A DNA stretch of 64,000 nt from Rhodospirillaceae bacterium (GCA_947476925.1 CANJSF010000005.1:100946-164945), one strand, 5' to 3'; counted from the stretch's first letter, positions 18,941-27,918 are shown. Notes: generated by a model from the letters alone, not told the origin. Numbers and translations are program-made.

Positions 18941-19327
18941 ATGACCGATGGTCCCGACGCAGCCCTTGCGGGCTTAGTTCTCCCAATCAACGATTCTCGA
19001 CGTGCGACCGAAAGTGTCGCTCAGCAATTGCGACGTAACGCTGTGGCGCTGAGCAACGATTTGGTCCGCCGCGAGGTTGAAAAGAAATCCCGCACCAGTA
19101 TTGATGTACTTGAAGAAAAAGCCATGCGCGAAACGGCCGCACTGGCGGCGGCATCGGGCACGCCCGAGCAGGCCAAAGCGATGCTGCGCAAAGCCCGCGG
19201 CAAGCTGATGAGCGCGGCGGCGAATGGTGCCGATACCGCGACATTAGAAGCCATGGTGCGTGATTTTGAACGTTTGGCCAAAGTGGCGCAGCAACGCCGC
19301 GAGGCAAACAACGCTTTTCGGCCTTAA
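18941..19327 (+). CDS. Small helical hypothetical protein
   Basis: 128 residues from ATG 18941, which has a GAGAG upstream. The chain is rich in Ala, Arg, Glu and Lys and is almost wholly helical, with heptad-like stretches around ATESVAQQLRRNAVALSNDL and EAMVRDFERLAKVAQQRRE. There is no leader and no membrane segment. I recognise no family. It is followed after 120 bases by the methyltransferase at 19447, which seems to have its own promoter. Confidence 0.7.
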   Translation: MTDGPDAALAGLVLPINDSRRATESVAQQLRRNAVALSNDLVRREVEKKSRTSIDVLEEKAMRETAALAAASGTPEQAKAMLRKARGKLMSAAANGADTATLEAMVRDFERLAKVAQQRREANNAFRP

Positions 19328-19384
19328 CTGCTGTGATTCCAGGTGCTTGCGACCCTTTCACACGCCGAACACATCATATGAGAG

Positions 19385-19414
19385 ATGCCACAAACGTTTG
19401 AATCGTTGTATAAT
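19385..19414 (+). promoter_or_regulatory. Candidate promoter with internal palindrome upstream of the 19447 methyltransferase
   Basis: ATGCCA at 19385 and TATAAT at 19409, 18 bases apart, fit a sigma70-like promoter, with 4 of 6 and 6 of 6 consensus bases. A perfect 10-base palindrome (CAAACGTTTG, 19391-19400) lies in the spacer, a position where a repressor could act. Confidence 0.4.
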
Positions 19415-19446
19415 AGACCCAGTTAATTATTCACGGAGCGACCAAC

Positions 19447-20667
19447 ATGCCCGACGGCTCAATGCCCCGCTCAAACGCTGCGACGCTGCCCGATATCGAC
19501 AGCTTCTTTGAGCCCAACCACAACGAAATCGCACGTCAGCGTTACGTCAGCGCCCTGCGCAAGCATGTCCTGTTCGATAAGCAGGGCGATATGGAGCAGG
19601 TTTACAAAACGCAAGTCGCGCCTGCTTACAAAAAAGCAAATGGCCACGTGCCGCGCACAGGCGTTGAGATTGAGAAGGCCATGACCGGCCAACTTTCATA
19701 TGAAGTCTACGGATCGATGCGCTACGTCGCCCAAGAAATGGTCTGGGCCTCGGTTCAAGAACCTGTTGAACGTGTGCTGCCAGACATGATCTCGGTGGCA
19801 CAACGCGCCGCCTCCGAGCAACCCGCCGGTGGCTCGCTGACCCTTGATCCTGCTATGGAAATCCCGCGTTATGTCAGCGCACTCGATGTGCACCTGATTC
19901 CAGGCTGCTTCCATAGCGAATTCACACAAAATGACGTCGCCCAAGGTGCCGTCGTGGCTTTCGGCGGCATGGTGTTCGCCGGGGCCATGGGCTGGCGCCA
20001 GGGTTTCAAGGGCTCGTATGGCGCAGTTGGTGAGTCGGTCGCGTATTACCTGAAAAGCAAATTCCCGGATTTCAAACCGCGCCGCATTCTCGATATGGGC
20101 ACGTCATCAGGCAAAAATTTGCTGCCCTATGCGGACATTTTCCCAGAAGCGGAGTTGTTCGGCATCGATGTGGGCGCGCCGTTGCTACGCTACGGGCATG
20201 CCAAAGCTGAAGCGGTTGGTATTCCTGTGCACTACAGCCAACAAAACGCCGAGGCGACCAATTTCCCGGACGGTCACTTCGACCTGATTGTTTCCAGTTT
20301 CTTCTTCCACGAAGTGCCAGTGAAATCGACCCGGAAGATCTTGGCGGAGTGCCATCGCTTGTTGGCCAAGGGCGGCCTGATGGCGCACATGGAATTGCCA
20401 CCGCGCAAAAATTGCGATGCGTATCTCAACTTCTATTGGGATTGGGACACACTCAATAACAATGAGCCCGCCTATTCTGCGTTCCGCGCCTCAGACCCCG
20501 TTGCCCTCTGCACCGACAGTGGCTTTTCCGCCGCAACCGGATACGAGATCACCGTCCCCAATCGCGCTTCATTTGGCGACGCCAATTTCGCTAAGTTTAT
20601 GAAGGGCGAAATGCCCGCTCCTCGTCATGGCGTTGGCGGGTGGTATATCTTTGGCGCACAGAAATAG
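19447..20667 (+). CDS. Class I methyltransferase-fold protein with long N-terminal domain, leaderless copy A
   Basis: 406 residues. Residues 1-200 are a family-specific domain (IARQRYVSALRKHVLFDKQGD, then VHLIPGCFHSEF). From about residue 210 the class I SAM-binding fold starts: RRILDMGTSSGKNLLPYADIFP (motif I), ELFGIDVGAP, SQQNAEATNFPDGHFDLIVS and FFFHEVP. It has no leader. Its paralogue at 20771 shares the same order and strings such as QQNAEATNFPDG. Three further members with export leaders are at 26726, 27919 and 55705. The methyl acceptor is unknown. Confidence 0.88.
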   Translation: MPDGSMPRSNAATLPDIDSFFEPNHNEIARQRYVSALRKHVLFDKQGDMEQVYKTQVAPAYKKANGHVPRTGVEIEKAMTGQLSYEVYGSMRYVAQEMVWASVQEPVERVLPDMISVAQRAASEQPAGGSLTLDPAMEIPRYVSALDVHLIPGCFHSEFTQNDVAQGAVVAFGGMVFAGAMGWRQGFKGSYGAVGESVAYYLKSKFPDFKPRRILDMGTSSGKNLLPYADIFPEAELFGIDVGAPLLRYGHAKAEAVGIPVHYSQQNAEATNFPDGHFDLIVSSFFFHEVPVKSTRKILAECHRLLAKGGLMAHMELPPRKNCDAYLNFYWDWDTLNNNEPAYSAFRASDPVALCTDSGFSAATGYEITVPNRASFGDANFAKFMKGEMPAPRHGVGGWYIFGAQK

Positions 20668-20735
20668 CGTCGAAATTGGTCGACCCCTTGGCAAGTTTTG
20701 ACGTCCGTCAAGGCTGAGGTGCGACGAACAGCGGC

Positions 20736-20770
20736 AAAATCCCTCTCCGAACAGCACGGGGAGGGATTTT
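20736..20770 (+). promoter_or_regulatory. Hairpin that covers the ribosome site of the 20771 gene
   Basis: A 14-bp stem (one G-U pair) with 7-base loop AACAGCA. The 3' arm, GGGGAGGGATTTT, contains the purine-rich ribosome site and ends at the base before ATG 20771. It could be the terminator of the upstream gene (the arm ends in TTTT) or a translational switch hiding the ribosome site. Confidence 0.6.
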
Positions 20771-21985
20771 ATGTTAGACACACCCATTACGCCCGCAGAA
20801 GCACATCAGCTTCGCGACATTGATTCGCTCTATAGCCCTACTCACGACGAAATCGCCCGGCAGCGGTTCGTCAGTGCTGTGCGAAAACATGTTCTCGTCG
20901 ATAAGGCCGCTGAAATGAAAGCTGCCTACGACCGCGAGGCAAAGCCCGCCTACAAACGCAGACACGGGCACGCACCCAAGGATCACGAACAGATCCGCAA
21001 GGCGATGCTGAACGACATGACCTTCAAGGTATTTTCGAGTTTGCGCCTCAATGCCCAAGAGCTGAGCTGGACCTCGGTGATGGACGGCGTGGAGCGCGTC
21101 CTACCCGACATGATCGAGGTGGCCCGTACGGCAGCGCGTCTCAATCCCGCTGGCGGCTCGGTTAAAACCGACCCTGCATTCAAGCCGCCGGCGTATGTGG
21201 CCAACGTCGACGTACATCACATCCCCGGCTCATTCACAGCCGAGGTGGCCAAAGATGATGTGGCCATCGGTGCCGTGGCGCACTTTGGTACAAAAGTTTT
21301 TGCCGGTGCCCTACCTCATCGCAAGGATAACCCAGGCGACGTGGCTCAAACCATCGCGCACTACTTGAAGTACAAGCATCCTGACTTTAAGCCCAAGCGC
21401 ATTTTGGATTGCGGCACTACGGGCGGCAAGAACTTGGCGCCCTACCTTGAAGTGTATCCCGACGCCGAGTGTTACGGAATCGATGTGGCTGCTTCGGCTT
21501 TGAGGTACGGGCATGCTCAGTGGGAATTTAAGGGCAAGCCCCTGCATCTGTCGCAGCAAAATGCCGAGGCCACCAACTTTCCCGATGGCTTCTTCGATTT
21601 GGTCGTCTCGTGTTTCTTCTTCCACGAGATTCCTGTGGCGACCACAAAGAAAATCTTACGCGAGAACTACCGCTTGTTGTCTAAGGGCGGGCGCTTGGCG
21701 CATCAAGAATTGCCGCCAAATTGCGAAGTAGACCCCTATTACGCGTTCTACCTCGACTGGGACAACTACTACAACTACGAGCCGGACTACGCCGATTACC
21801 GAAGCCAAGTTCCTAAAAAGCTATGCGCGGAGGCAGGCTTTAGCGCCTCGTCATGCTCGCACGTTTTCATTCCCAGCTGGCGATCATTTGGAGACGACAA
21901 TATGCGTCGCTTCGTCGAGGGCAAGGTCCCCCCGCCAACGCATGGCAACGGTGCAAGTTGGTTTGTCTTTGAAGCGATGAAGTAG
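20771..21985 (+). CDS. Class I methyltransferase-fold protein, leaderless copy B
   Basis: 404 residues, close paralogue of the protein at 19447. It begins MLDTPITPAEAHQLRDIDSLY and has the same N-terminal domain (DEIARQRFVSAVRKHVLVDK; VDVHHIPGSFTAEV) and a SAM-binding motif ILDCGTTGGKNLAPYLEVYP. The same FFFHEIP segment and a Tyr-rich stretch (YAFYLDWDNYYNYEPDY) follow. The start codon abuts a strong hairpin. It converges with a Rieske oxygenase whose stop lies two bases away. Substrate unknown. Confidence 0.88.
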   Translation: MLDTPITPAEAHQLRDIDSLYSPTHDEIARQRFVSAVRKHVLVDKAAEMKAAYDREAKPAYKRRHGHAPKDHEQIRKAMLNDMTFKVFSSLRLNAQELSWTSVMDGVERVLPDMIEVARTAARLNPAGGSVKTDPAFKPPAYVANVDVHHIPGSFTAEVAKDDVAIGAVAHFGTKVFAGALPHRKDNPGDVAQTIAHYLKYKHPDFKPKRILDCGTTGGKNLAPYLEVYPDAECYGIDVAASALRYGHAQWEFKGKPLHLSQQNAEATNFPDGFFDLVVSCFFFHEIPVATTKKILRENYRLLSKGGRLAHQELPPNCEVDPYYAFYLDWDNYYNYEPDYADYRSQVPKKLCAEAGFSASSCSHVFIPSWRSFGDDNMRRFVEGKVPPPTHGNGASWFVFEAMK

Positions 21986-21987
21986 AG

Positions 21988-23121
21988 TTATTCTGCCGCT
22001 GCACGGGCCGTCGAATTGGCCCCTACCATCGGAACTGCATCGAGCGCCCAGCCCTTATTGCTGCGTCGCGCGGGTGACGGTATGGCAAACTTCTTGTTTT
22101 CGCCGGCAGCCAAGAGCGCGTCTACATCCATCAGCCAGCCCTTGGCCTGCCACTGTGCCTGCCATTCGCGGTAGCGCACGATCACTCGGTCGGCGGGCAC
22201 GATGACTTCTTCGGTCGAGCTTTGAGGCACAAAGAAAGGCTGGACGCGCTCCATCACCACGCGGTCTTGGTCCATCACCTCACGTGTGCGCACATCCATG
22301 CGCGCATCGCCCGACGGATCGAGCGCGAAGTTGCGCGCCTGCAAGAAGAATTTCTGGGTATGATGGGCATCAACCGGGGTGTTGAACGTATATTGCCGCG
22401 ACCAGGCCACAGGACTGAACTGAATCCAGGTGTAAGTTGTGGTCGCACCATGATGGCCAGCCTCGGCTTCGGTTTGAAAACCGCCGCCACGCACTTCTGC
22501 TTTGACGGTGCCTGCCGCACCTGGCGTCACAAACTTGGTTTTGGTGCCCGTGCCCCAATCACGCTCGATCAGTTCAATTTGCGGCACGCTGTAATCATCA
22601 CGTTCGCCTTGAAAGCCCATGACCGGATGGACAAATTCGGTATGCGCGGGGTCCAGTGTGTTCTCGACGCCACGCAATGTGTTCACCCTCCATAGCGTCG
22701 TCATCAAGCTCACGCGCCAGGCTGGGTTGTCCCACTCGGGGATGTCGATAATCGGTGGGCGCTCGGCCTCGGGCAGGTCGCCCAGAAAGGTGAAAACAAG
22801 GCCATATTTTTCCTGCGTCGGATAACTATCCACCTTTGCGCGCGCCGGAATTTTACCGTCTTTGCCCAACGAGGGGATTTTGGTGCATACGCCATCGGCC
22901 CCACCGAACTGCCAGCCATGATAGGGGCATTCGATGTTATCGCCCTTCACTTTGCCATGGGCTAACGACGCGCCGCGATGAATGCAGGTGTTGGACAAAC
23001 AATGGACCTTGCCTTTGCTGTCGCGAAATAACACGAACTCTTGGCCCAGCATTCTGACATGCTGGGGCTGGTCGGTGACCTTCGCGGCCTCGGCGGCGGC
23101 ATACCAAAAATTGATAAACAT
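21988..23121 (-). CDS. Rieske non-heme iron oxygenase, copy 1
   Basis: 377 residues from ATG 23121, preceded by GGGGAG. The Rieske centre ligands are CIH and CPYH in NTCIHRGASLAHGK and DNIECPYHGWQFGGADGVC. The catalytic iron motif is ENTLDPAHTEFVHP, with D and two His. The sequence groups with PaO/vanillate demethylase-type single-component oxygenase subunits, which hydroxylate or O-demethylate using electrons from a separate reductase. No reductase gene is in the window. It is closest to the copy at 29807. It shares the tail IPSPARRSNKGWALD and ends AAE. Confidence 0.92.
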   Translation of the reverse strand: MFINFWYAAAEAAKVTDQPQHVRMLGQEFVLFRDSKGKVHCLSNTCIHRGASLAHGKVKGDNIECPYHGWQFGGADGVCTKIPSLGKDGKIPARAKVDSYPTQEKYGLVFTFLGDLPEAERPPIIDIPEWDNPAWRVSLMTTLWRVNTLRGVENTLDPAHTEFVHPVMGFQGERDDYSVPQIELIERDWGTGTKTKFVTPGAAGTVKAEVRGGGFQTEAEAGHHGATTTYTWIQFSPVAWSRQYTFNTPVDAHHTQKFFLQARNFALDPSGDARMDVRTREVMDQDRVVMERVQPFFVPQSSTEEVIVPADRVIVRYREWQAQWQAKGWLMDVDALLAAGENKKFAIPSPARRSNKGWALDAVPMVGANSTARAAAE

Positions 23122-23180
23122 GAGTGCTCCCCTGATCACAACACCTATTGTACGGTGCTCAGAACCCGACAGACTTCCGC

Positions 23181-23186
23181 TATAAT
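23181..23186 (+). promoter_or_regulatory. Candidate -10 element for modABC
   Basis: TATAAT, 31 bases before the modA start. No good -35 box is visible 16-18 bases upstream. No recognisable ModE operator was seen. Confidence 0.35.
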
Positions 23187-23216
23187 AGCATCTCAGTGAG
23201 TTTTTGAACCCCCGCT

Positions 23217-23978
23217 ATGGCACCAAGCGTTCGCATCACGGCACTTTATTTCTGCCTTGCCAGTCTGGTCCCCACTCTGGCCCAGGCGGCAACGCTAATT
23301 TTTGCTGCATCCAGCCTGACCGATGCGCTAACGGCTGTTGCCGACAGTTACGAAAAAACCGGCCAGCCCAGGCCGATTTTGTCATTTGCCTCCAGCGCCA
23401 CATTGGCCCGCCAAATCGAGAACGGCGCACCGGCTGCCATTTTTGTCTCGGCCGACGAGCAATGGATGGACTATGTCGCCGAACGCAAGTTGATCGAACC
23501 CGCATCGCGTCTAGCAATGTTGGGCAATCGCCTGGTGCTGGTCGCGGCAAAAAGTGAGCCATTGACGCTTGAGATCTCGCCCGGCTTCCCGCTGGCCAAC
23601 GCATTGGGCAAAGGCAAACTTGCCATCGCTGACCCGGATTCAGTTCCCGCTGGCCGCTACGCCAAAGCCGCGCTGGAACACTTAGGCGCTTGGCGTGATG
23701 TTGAAGCCAATGTGGTTCGTGCCGAGAACGTGCGCGCCGCACTGGCGTATGTCGAACGCGGCGAGGCCAAAGCAGGCGTTGTTTATGCCACCGACGCGGC
23801 CCAATCAAAAAATGTCAGGATTGTCGGTCCATTCCCTGAGACAAGCCACCCGCCGATCAGTTATCCGCTGGCCCTTGTGGGCCAAACACCGAACGACGAC
23901 GCGCGAAGGTTCTATATTTTTATGCGCTCACCTGCGGCAGCTGATATCTATACTTCATACGGATTTACCATCAAATAA
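23217..23978 (+). CDS. modA: Molybdate ABC transporter, periplasmic binding protein
   Basis: 253 residues. A leader (MAPSVRITALYFCLASLVPTLAQA) is followed by the mature start ATLIFAASSLTDAL, typical of ModA, and by SSATLARQIENGAPAAIFVSADEQWMDYV. ModA binds molybdate or tungstate in the periplasm and passes it to ModBC. A two-base gap leads to modB. The ribosome site is weak, so the start is supported mainly by the leader. The operon supplies metal for molybdopterin enzymes, none of which is in the window. Confidence 0.93.
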   Translation: MAPSVRITALYFCLASLVPTLAQAATLIFAASSLTDALTAVADSYEKTGQPRPILSFASSATLARQIENGAPAAIFVSADEQWMDYVAERKLIEPASRLAMLGNRLVLVAAKSEPLTLEISPGFPLANALGKGKLAIADPDSVPAGRYAKAALEHLGAWRDVEANVVRAENVRAALAYVERGEAKAGVVYATDAAQSKNVRIVGPFPETSHPPISYPLALVGQTPNDDARRFYIFMRSPAAADIYTSYGFTIK

Positions 23979-23980
23979 TC

Positions 23981-24682
23981 ATGCTCGATCTCTCCCCCGC
24001 CGATCTTGAGGCCATTGCGCTTAGCTTAAAGGTTGGCGCGTGGAGTGTTGTGTGCAGCCTGCCATTTGCGTTTGGCTTGGCGTATGTATTGGCGCGCGTT
24101 GAGTTTGCATTCAAACCAGTTGTCAGCGCTGCCATTTTACTGCCCCTGGTATTGCCGCCGGTGGTAACAGGTTTTTTTCTGCTTTTGGCATTCGGCAAAA
24201 ACGGCCCCATCGGCGAAATTCTTGATCAGTGGTTTGGCATCACCGTGGCCTTTAAGTGGACGGGCGCAGTGATTGCGGCTGCCATTATGGGTTTGCCGCT
24301 GATGGTGATGGGCATGCGCATTTCCATTGAGAGCGTCGACCGGCGTTTGGAGATGGCCGCGCGCACGTTAGGTGCAGGCCCATGGCGCACATTTTTTACC
24401 GTGACACTGCCGCTGTCGCTGCCTGGCATTTTGGCCGGATCGATATTGTCCTTTGCCAGAAGTTTCGGCGAATTTGGTGCGACGATCACCTTTGTCTCAA
24501 ATATTCCTGGCGAAACGCGAACGTTGCCGATTGCCATCTATGCGTTGCTCCAAACACCGTCGGGAGATTCAGCCGCGCTCAAGTTATCGCTTGTGGCTAT
24601 TGCCATTGCGCTGATCGCCATTGTGATTGCCGAGGTATTGAATCGGCGCTTGCCAAAAACACATGAGCGCGACGATGCTTGA
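23981..24682 (+). CDS. modB: Molybdate ABC transporter, permease
   Basis: 233 residues with five or six membrane helices. The EAA loop that contacts the ATPase reads EMAARTLGAGPWRTFFTVTL and is followed by LPLSLPGILAGSILSFARSFGEFGATI, as in ModB. It is translated between modA and modC, overlapping modC by 20 bases, which suggests coupled translation and one transcript. Confidence 0.93.
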   Translation: MLDLSPADLEAIALSLKVGAWSVVCSLPFAFGLAYVLARVEFAFKPVVSAAILLPLVLPPVVTGFFLLLAFGKNGPIGEILDQWFGITVAFKWTGAVIAAAIMGLPLMVMGMRISIESVDRRLEMAARTLGAGPWRTFFTVTLPLSLPGILAGSILSFARSFGEFGATITFVSNIPGETRTLPIAIYALLQTPSGDSAALKLSLVAIAIALIAIVIAEVLNRRLPKTHERDDA

Positions 24683-25322
24683 GATCGACATCGTAACCTT
24701 GCGCGGCGAATTTGTGGTCGAAGCGCGCTTTACGGCAGATCGCGGCATCACCGCGCTATTTGGTCCTTCGGGTTCGGGCAAGACCACGATCCTCAGCGCA
24801 ATCGCGGGTGTCGTTCGTCCGCGCCAAGGGCAGATCAAACTCGACGGACGCGTGCTGTATGATTCTGCTGCCAATATCGACATTGCGCCGGAACACCGGC
24901 GCATTGGCACCGTGTTTCAGGATCGACGCCTGTTCCCGCACCTCTCGGTCGAGGGAAATTTGCTGTTCGGTTACAACCAGCTTGCGCCGAACCTGCGAAC
25001 ACAAAAACCTACCGACGTGATTGCAATGTTAGAGCTTCTGCCATTTCTGGATCGCAAACCGATGTCGCTCTCGGGTGGCGAGCAGCAGCGAGTAGCCATC
25101 GGGCGAGCACTGTTGATGAGCCCCCAATTGCTGCTGATGGACGAGCCCCTGGCCTCTCTCGATGCCCGTCGCAAGGCCGAGATTTTGCCCTACCTGGAAC
25201 GGCTGCGTGATCAGGTCAGCCTGCCGATTCTCTATGTGTCGCACGACGAGCGTGAGGTGGCCCGGCTGGCCAAGCGTACCATCGCCGTGGCTGATGGCCG
25301 GGTAGCTGAGGGCCGGGCATAG
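24663..25322 (+). CDS. modC: Molybdate ABC transporter, ATPase lacking the C-terminal TOBE domain
   Basis: 219 residues. Walker A is GPSGSGKTT, the signature LSGGEQQRVAIGRAL, Walker B LLLMDEPLASLD, and the switch His is in YVSHDEREV. E. coli ModC has about 350 residues with a C-terminal molybdate-binding TOBE region. This protein ends straight after the ATPase domain (VADGRVAEGRA), so that regulatory part is missing. No frameshift sign or remnant follows in the next 180 bases. ATG 24675 is an alternative start. Confidence 0.9.
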   Translation: MSATMLEIDIVTLRGEFVVEARFTADRGITALFGPSGSGKTTILSAIAGVVRPRQGQIKLDGRVLYDSAANIDIAPEHRRIGTVFQDRRLFPHLSVEGNLLFGYNQLAPNLRTQKPTDVIAMLELLPFLDRKPMSLSGGEQQRVAIGRALLMSPQLLLMDEPLASLDARRKAEILPYLERLRDQVSLPILYVSHDEREVARLAKRTIAVADGRVAEGRA

Positions 25323-25336
25323 ATCTACTCACGGTT

Positions 25337-25356
25337 TTTGGCGCTTTTGCGCCAAA
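25337..25356. terminator. Stem-loop after modC
   Basis: An 8-bp stem (TTTGGCGC with GCGCCAAA) and TTTT loop 15 bases after modC. No T-run follows, so it is a weak terminator candidate or an RNA-stabilising hairpin. Confidence 0.4.
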
Positions 25357-25454
25357 TTACGATCAAAAAGCTCCAGTCCTGTTCGATTAACAATGCCGCC
25401 ATCGCTCGGATAGCCACCCACAGAGCGGTCGAATACCATTGATCCATCGTGGTA

Positions 25455-25483
25455 TTACAAGCGTAGCAGTATGTGACTATAAC
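25455..25483 (+). promoter_or_regulatory. Candidate promoter of the second Rieske gene
   Basis: TTACAA at 25455 and TATAAC at 25478, 17 bases apart, 28 bases before the start codon. The -10 box matches well, the -35 box poorly. Confidence 0.35.
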
Positions 25484-25510
25484 GACGCCACGAATGCGGG
25501 GAGAACTTCG

Positions 25511-26674
25511 ATGTACATTAACTTCTGGTATCCAGTCGCAATTTCCAGCGAACTGACCAACACGCCGGTGCGCGTGACTATTCTCAAACATGATTTCGTC
25601 GCCTACCGCGACCACAAGGGCCCTGCGGTCGTGCTGTCTGATACCTGCGTGCATCGCGGCGGGTCGCTTGCGGGCGGTAAGTGCAAAGAAGACGGCACTG
25701 TGCAGTGCCCGTATCACGGCTGGCGTTTCAACGCCGAAGGCGAATGCACACGCATTCCCTCGCTGGGCATTAAAGCCAAAATTCCCGCCCGCGCGCGTGT
25801 CGATAGCTACCCTGTCCAAGAAAAGTACGGCGTGGTGTTTGCATTCCTGGGCGACATTCCCGAAGCCGAGCGTCCGCCAATCATGGAAATCGAAGAAGAG
25901 AACGACCCCAAGTGGCGGTCAACTGTCGTCAGCTTGGATGTGAATTATCACTACGAGCGCTCCATCGAGAACGGCCTCGACCCGGCGCACAACGAATATG
26001 TGCACCCGACCCACGGCAACCGGGGTGAGAAAGAAGAAGAGTACCGGATGGATCAGCTGGAACCCCACAAGAACAATCCTTGGGGATTTGGGTTCTTAGC
26101 CACGTTTGATGCTCCGGCGTTGAAAAACTGGTTGTTCAAACGCTTCCGCCCGGCCGGCGGCAAAATGCAAGCGGGCTCGGGCACTGTCGGGCCCAACCAC
26201 ATGTGGACATTCATCCACTTCTCCGAAACCAAGTTCATGCATCAGTACATGTTCGAGGCACCGATCTCGGAGCGCAAAACCCGCATATTCTTGGTCAACT
26301 TCCGCAATGTCGGCATTACCAAGTACGAATGGCTGAACCGCTTCCTCGACAAAAAGATCAACGAGCGCAATATGGTGATCGCCGGTCAGGACATCGTGGT
26401 CGTCGATAAACTGAAACCGATCATCACGCCGCCATCGCGCACCAAAGAACTGCTGATGCCCCATGACAAAGTGATTTTGCAGTATCGTGACATGCTCGAC
26501 AGTTTCGAACATCGCGGTTGGAAGATCGACATGGATGCGCTCAACGCAGCGCATGCCAAGGGCGATGTGATTCACGCCATCCCAAGCCCTGCGCGCCGCA
26601 CCGATAAAGGCTGGGTGCTCGACCCGGTTCCGTTGGTGCCGCCACAAAAACAGTTGGCTGTAGCCGCCGAGTAA
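25511..26674 (+). CDS. Rieske non-heme iron oxygenase, copy 2
   Basis: 387 residues from ATG 25511, with GGGGAGA seven bases upstream. The Rieske ligands are in DTCVHRGGSLAGGKCKED and QCPYHGWRF. The mononuclear iron motif is ENGLDPAHNEYVHPTHG. It belongs to the subgroup of the copy at 42248, with the shared HNE(Y/F)VHPTHG. It lacks a ferredoxin or reductase partner in the neighbourhood. The end (SPARRTDKGWVLDPVPLV...AAE) follows the shared Rieske tail. It converges with the methyltransferase operon across a bidirectional terminator. Confidence 0.92.
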   Translation: MYINFWYPVAISSELTNTPVRVTILKHDFVAYRDHKGPAVVLSDTCVHRGGSLAGGKCKEDGTVQCPYHGWRFNAEGECTRIPSLGIKAKIPARARVDSYPVQEKYGVVFAFLGDIPEAERPPIMEIEEENDPKWRSTVVSLDVNYHYERSIENGLDPAHNEYVHPTHGNRGEKEEEYRMDQLEPHKNNPWGFGFLATFDAPALKNWLFKRFRPAGGKMQAGSGTVGPNHMWTFIHFSETKFMHQYMFEAPISERKTRIFLVNFRNVGITKYEWLNRFLDKKINERNMVIAGQDIVVVDKLKPIITPPSRTKELLMPHDKVILQYRDMLDSFEHRGWKIDMDALNAAHAKGDVIHAIPSPARRTDKGWVLDPVPLVPPQKQLAVAAE

Positions 26675-26675
26675 T

Positions 26676-26710
26676 AAAAAAACCCCGCCACTTTGGCGGG
26701 GTTTTTGTTT
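26676..26710. terminator. Bidirectional terminator between the Rieske gene and the methyltransferase operon
   Basis: A 12-bp perfect stem AAAAACCCCGCC / GGCGGGGTTTTT with a 5-base loop, A-rich before and T-rich after, so it works on both strands. Confidence 0.9.
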
Positions 26711-26725
26711 TGCCACCGGCACAAC

Positions 26726-27898
26726 TCACGCAGGTTTTGTTGCCATCACATTTCGGCCCGTTCCACGACGTGCCGTGGGGCCATTCTCGTTGACAACAAA
26801 TCCGGCTTTGCGCATCTCGTCCTCAAGATCGAGCGCGGTGTATTCCATGCGCCAAACCTCGGCATTCCAGCGGTAATCCTGCCATGCGCGGAATTGTGTG
26901 TAGGCGTTTTTGGGCTTCGCGCTGCCCGTAAATAAATCAATCGGATAGAACACGCCACCCGGCCGCAGCGTACGGAACGCTTCAGCAATGATGCCGCGCG
27001 CGCCTTCAGTTGTGACCTCATGGAACAGCAGGTTATTGGTCACAACGTCAAAGTGGTTAGTGGGAAACTTGCTCTTTTCCGAGAGCTGCTGGACAAAATG
27101 GACGTCGATGCCGCGGTCGACCGCCAGTACTTTCGCAAAACGCAGCATGGGCGCTGCAACGTCATCGCCCCACACTTCGGCCTGCGGGAACCGTAGCTTC
27201 AACGCCATGGTCATCTGACCAATGCTGCAGCCTTGCTCGAGGACGCGCTTCACTTTGCCATCGGCGGGTGTCGGCACAGCACCGGCAAACATCACTTGCG
27301 CGTTGTCTTGGAAATTGCCGCCACTAAAGACGACATTCTGACCGTGCAAATAGATAAAGCCCGCGAACGGGTCGCCCACATAGCCGCCGGGCTGGATGTG
27401 AATTTCGTGCTTCACATAGGGTGGCAAGACCAGATTTGAATCGAGCTCTAATGTGCCGGGCCCCGTGGTCATGGCCCGGTCCATCTCCGTCATGTAGGCA
27501 TCAGCATTCTTGTGCGCTTCGCGTTGCACCGTGGCCCACATAGCGCGCTGGGTATTTTCCCAATTGTGGATGTAAAGACCCATCGTCGGGTCGGGGGCCA
27601 TGAGCTTGATCGTGTCTTCCATGGACAATGGCGCATTGGGATCAAGCCCGTTGGCTTTCAGGATTTCGTTGCACCGAGTCAGCGCGGCCTTGTTGAGCTC
27701 TTGATTAGTGAACACGCGGTAGCCGGTCATAAAGTCTTGTGCGCTTTCCAAGTCCACCCTCGGCAAGCGCTCGAGGATTCCGTTGGTGCCACGCGGTTCG
27801 ACGTCAAAGGGCAAGCCCTTTGCGTTGGCTTTAAACGCCGACAACCCAGCCGCCGCAGCGGCCGCCGATGACAACAGGAATGAACGACGCTGAAACAT
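26726..27898 (-). CDS. Methyltransferase-fold protein with Tat-type leader, copy C
   Basis: 390 residues. The leader (MFQRRSFLLSSAAAAAAGLS, cut near ANA) has twin arginines before a hydrophobic stretch. The mature part has the same domains as the leaderless paralogues: an N-terminal helical region, EIHIQPGGYVGDPFAG, a SAM-type motif VLEQGCSIGQMTMALKLRFP and NNLLFHEV. SAM is not thought to be available in the periplasm, so either export does not occur, or the fold has another role. It is the last gene of the operon starting at 29470, 20 bases after the previous stop. Confidence 0.87.
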   Translation of the reverse strand: MFQRRSFLLSSAAAAAAGLSAFKANAKGLPFDVEPRGTNGILERLPRVDLESAQDFMTGYRVFTNQELNKAALTRCNEILKANGLDPNAPLSMEDTIKLMAPDPTMGLYIHNWENTQRAMWATVQREAHKNADAYMTEMDRAMTTGPGTLELDSNLVLPPYVKHEIHIQPGGYVGDPFAGFIYLHGQNVVFSGGNFQDNAQVMFAGAVPTPADGKVKRVLEQGCSIGQMTMALKLRFPQAEVWGDDVAAPMLRFAKVLAVDRGIDVHFVQQLSEKSKFPTNHFDVVTNNLLFHEVTTEGARGIIAEAFRTLRPGGVFYPIDLFTGSAKPKNAYTQFRAWQDYRWNAEVWRMEYTALDLEDEMRKAGFVVNENGPTARRGTGRNVMATKPA

Positions 27899-27918
27899 AG
27901 GTCTTCTCCCTTATGAAT

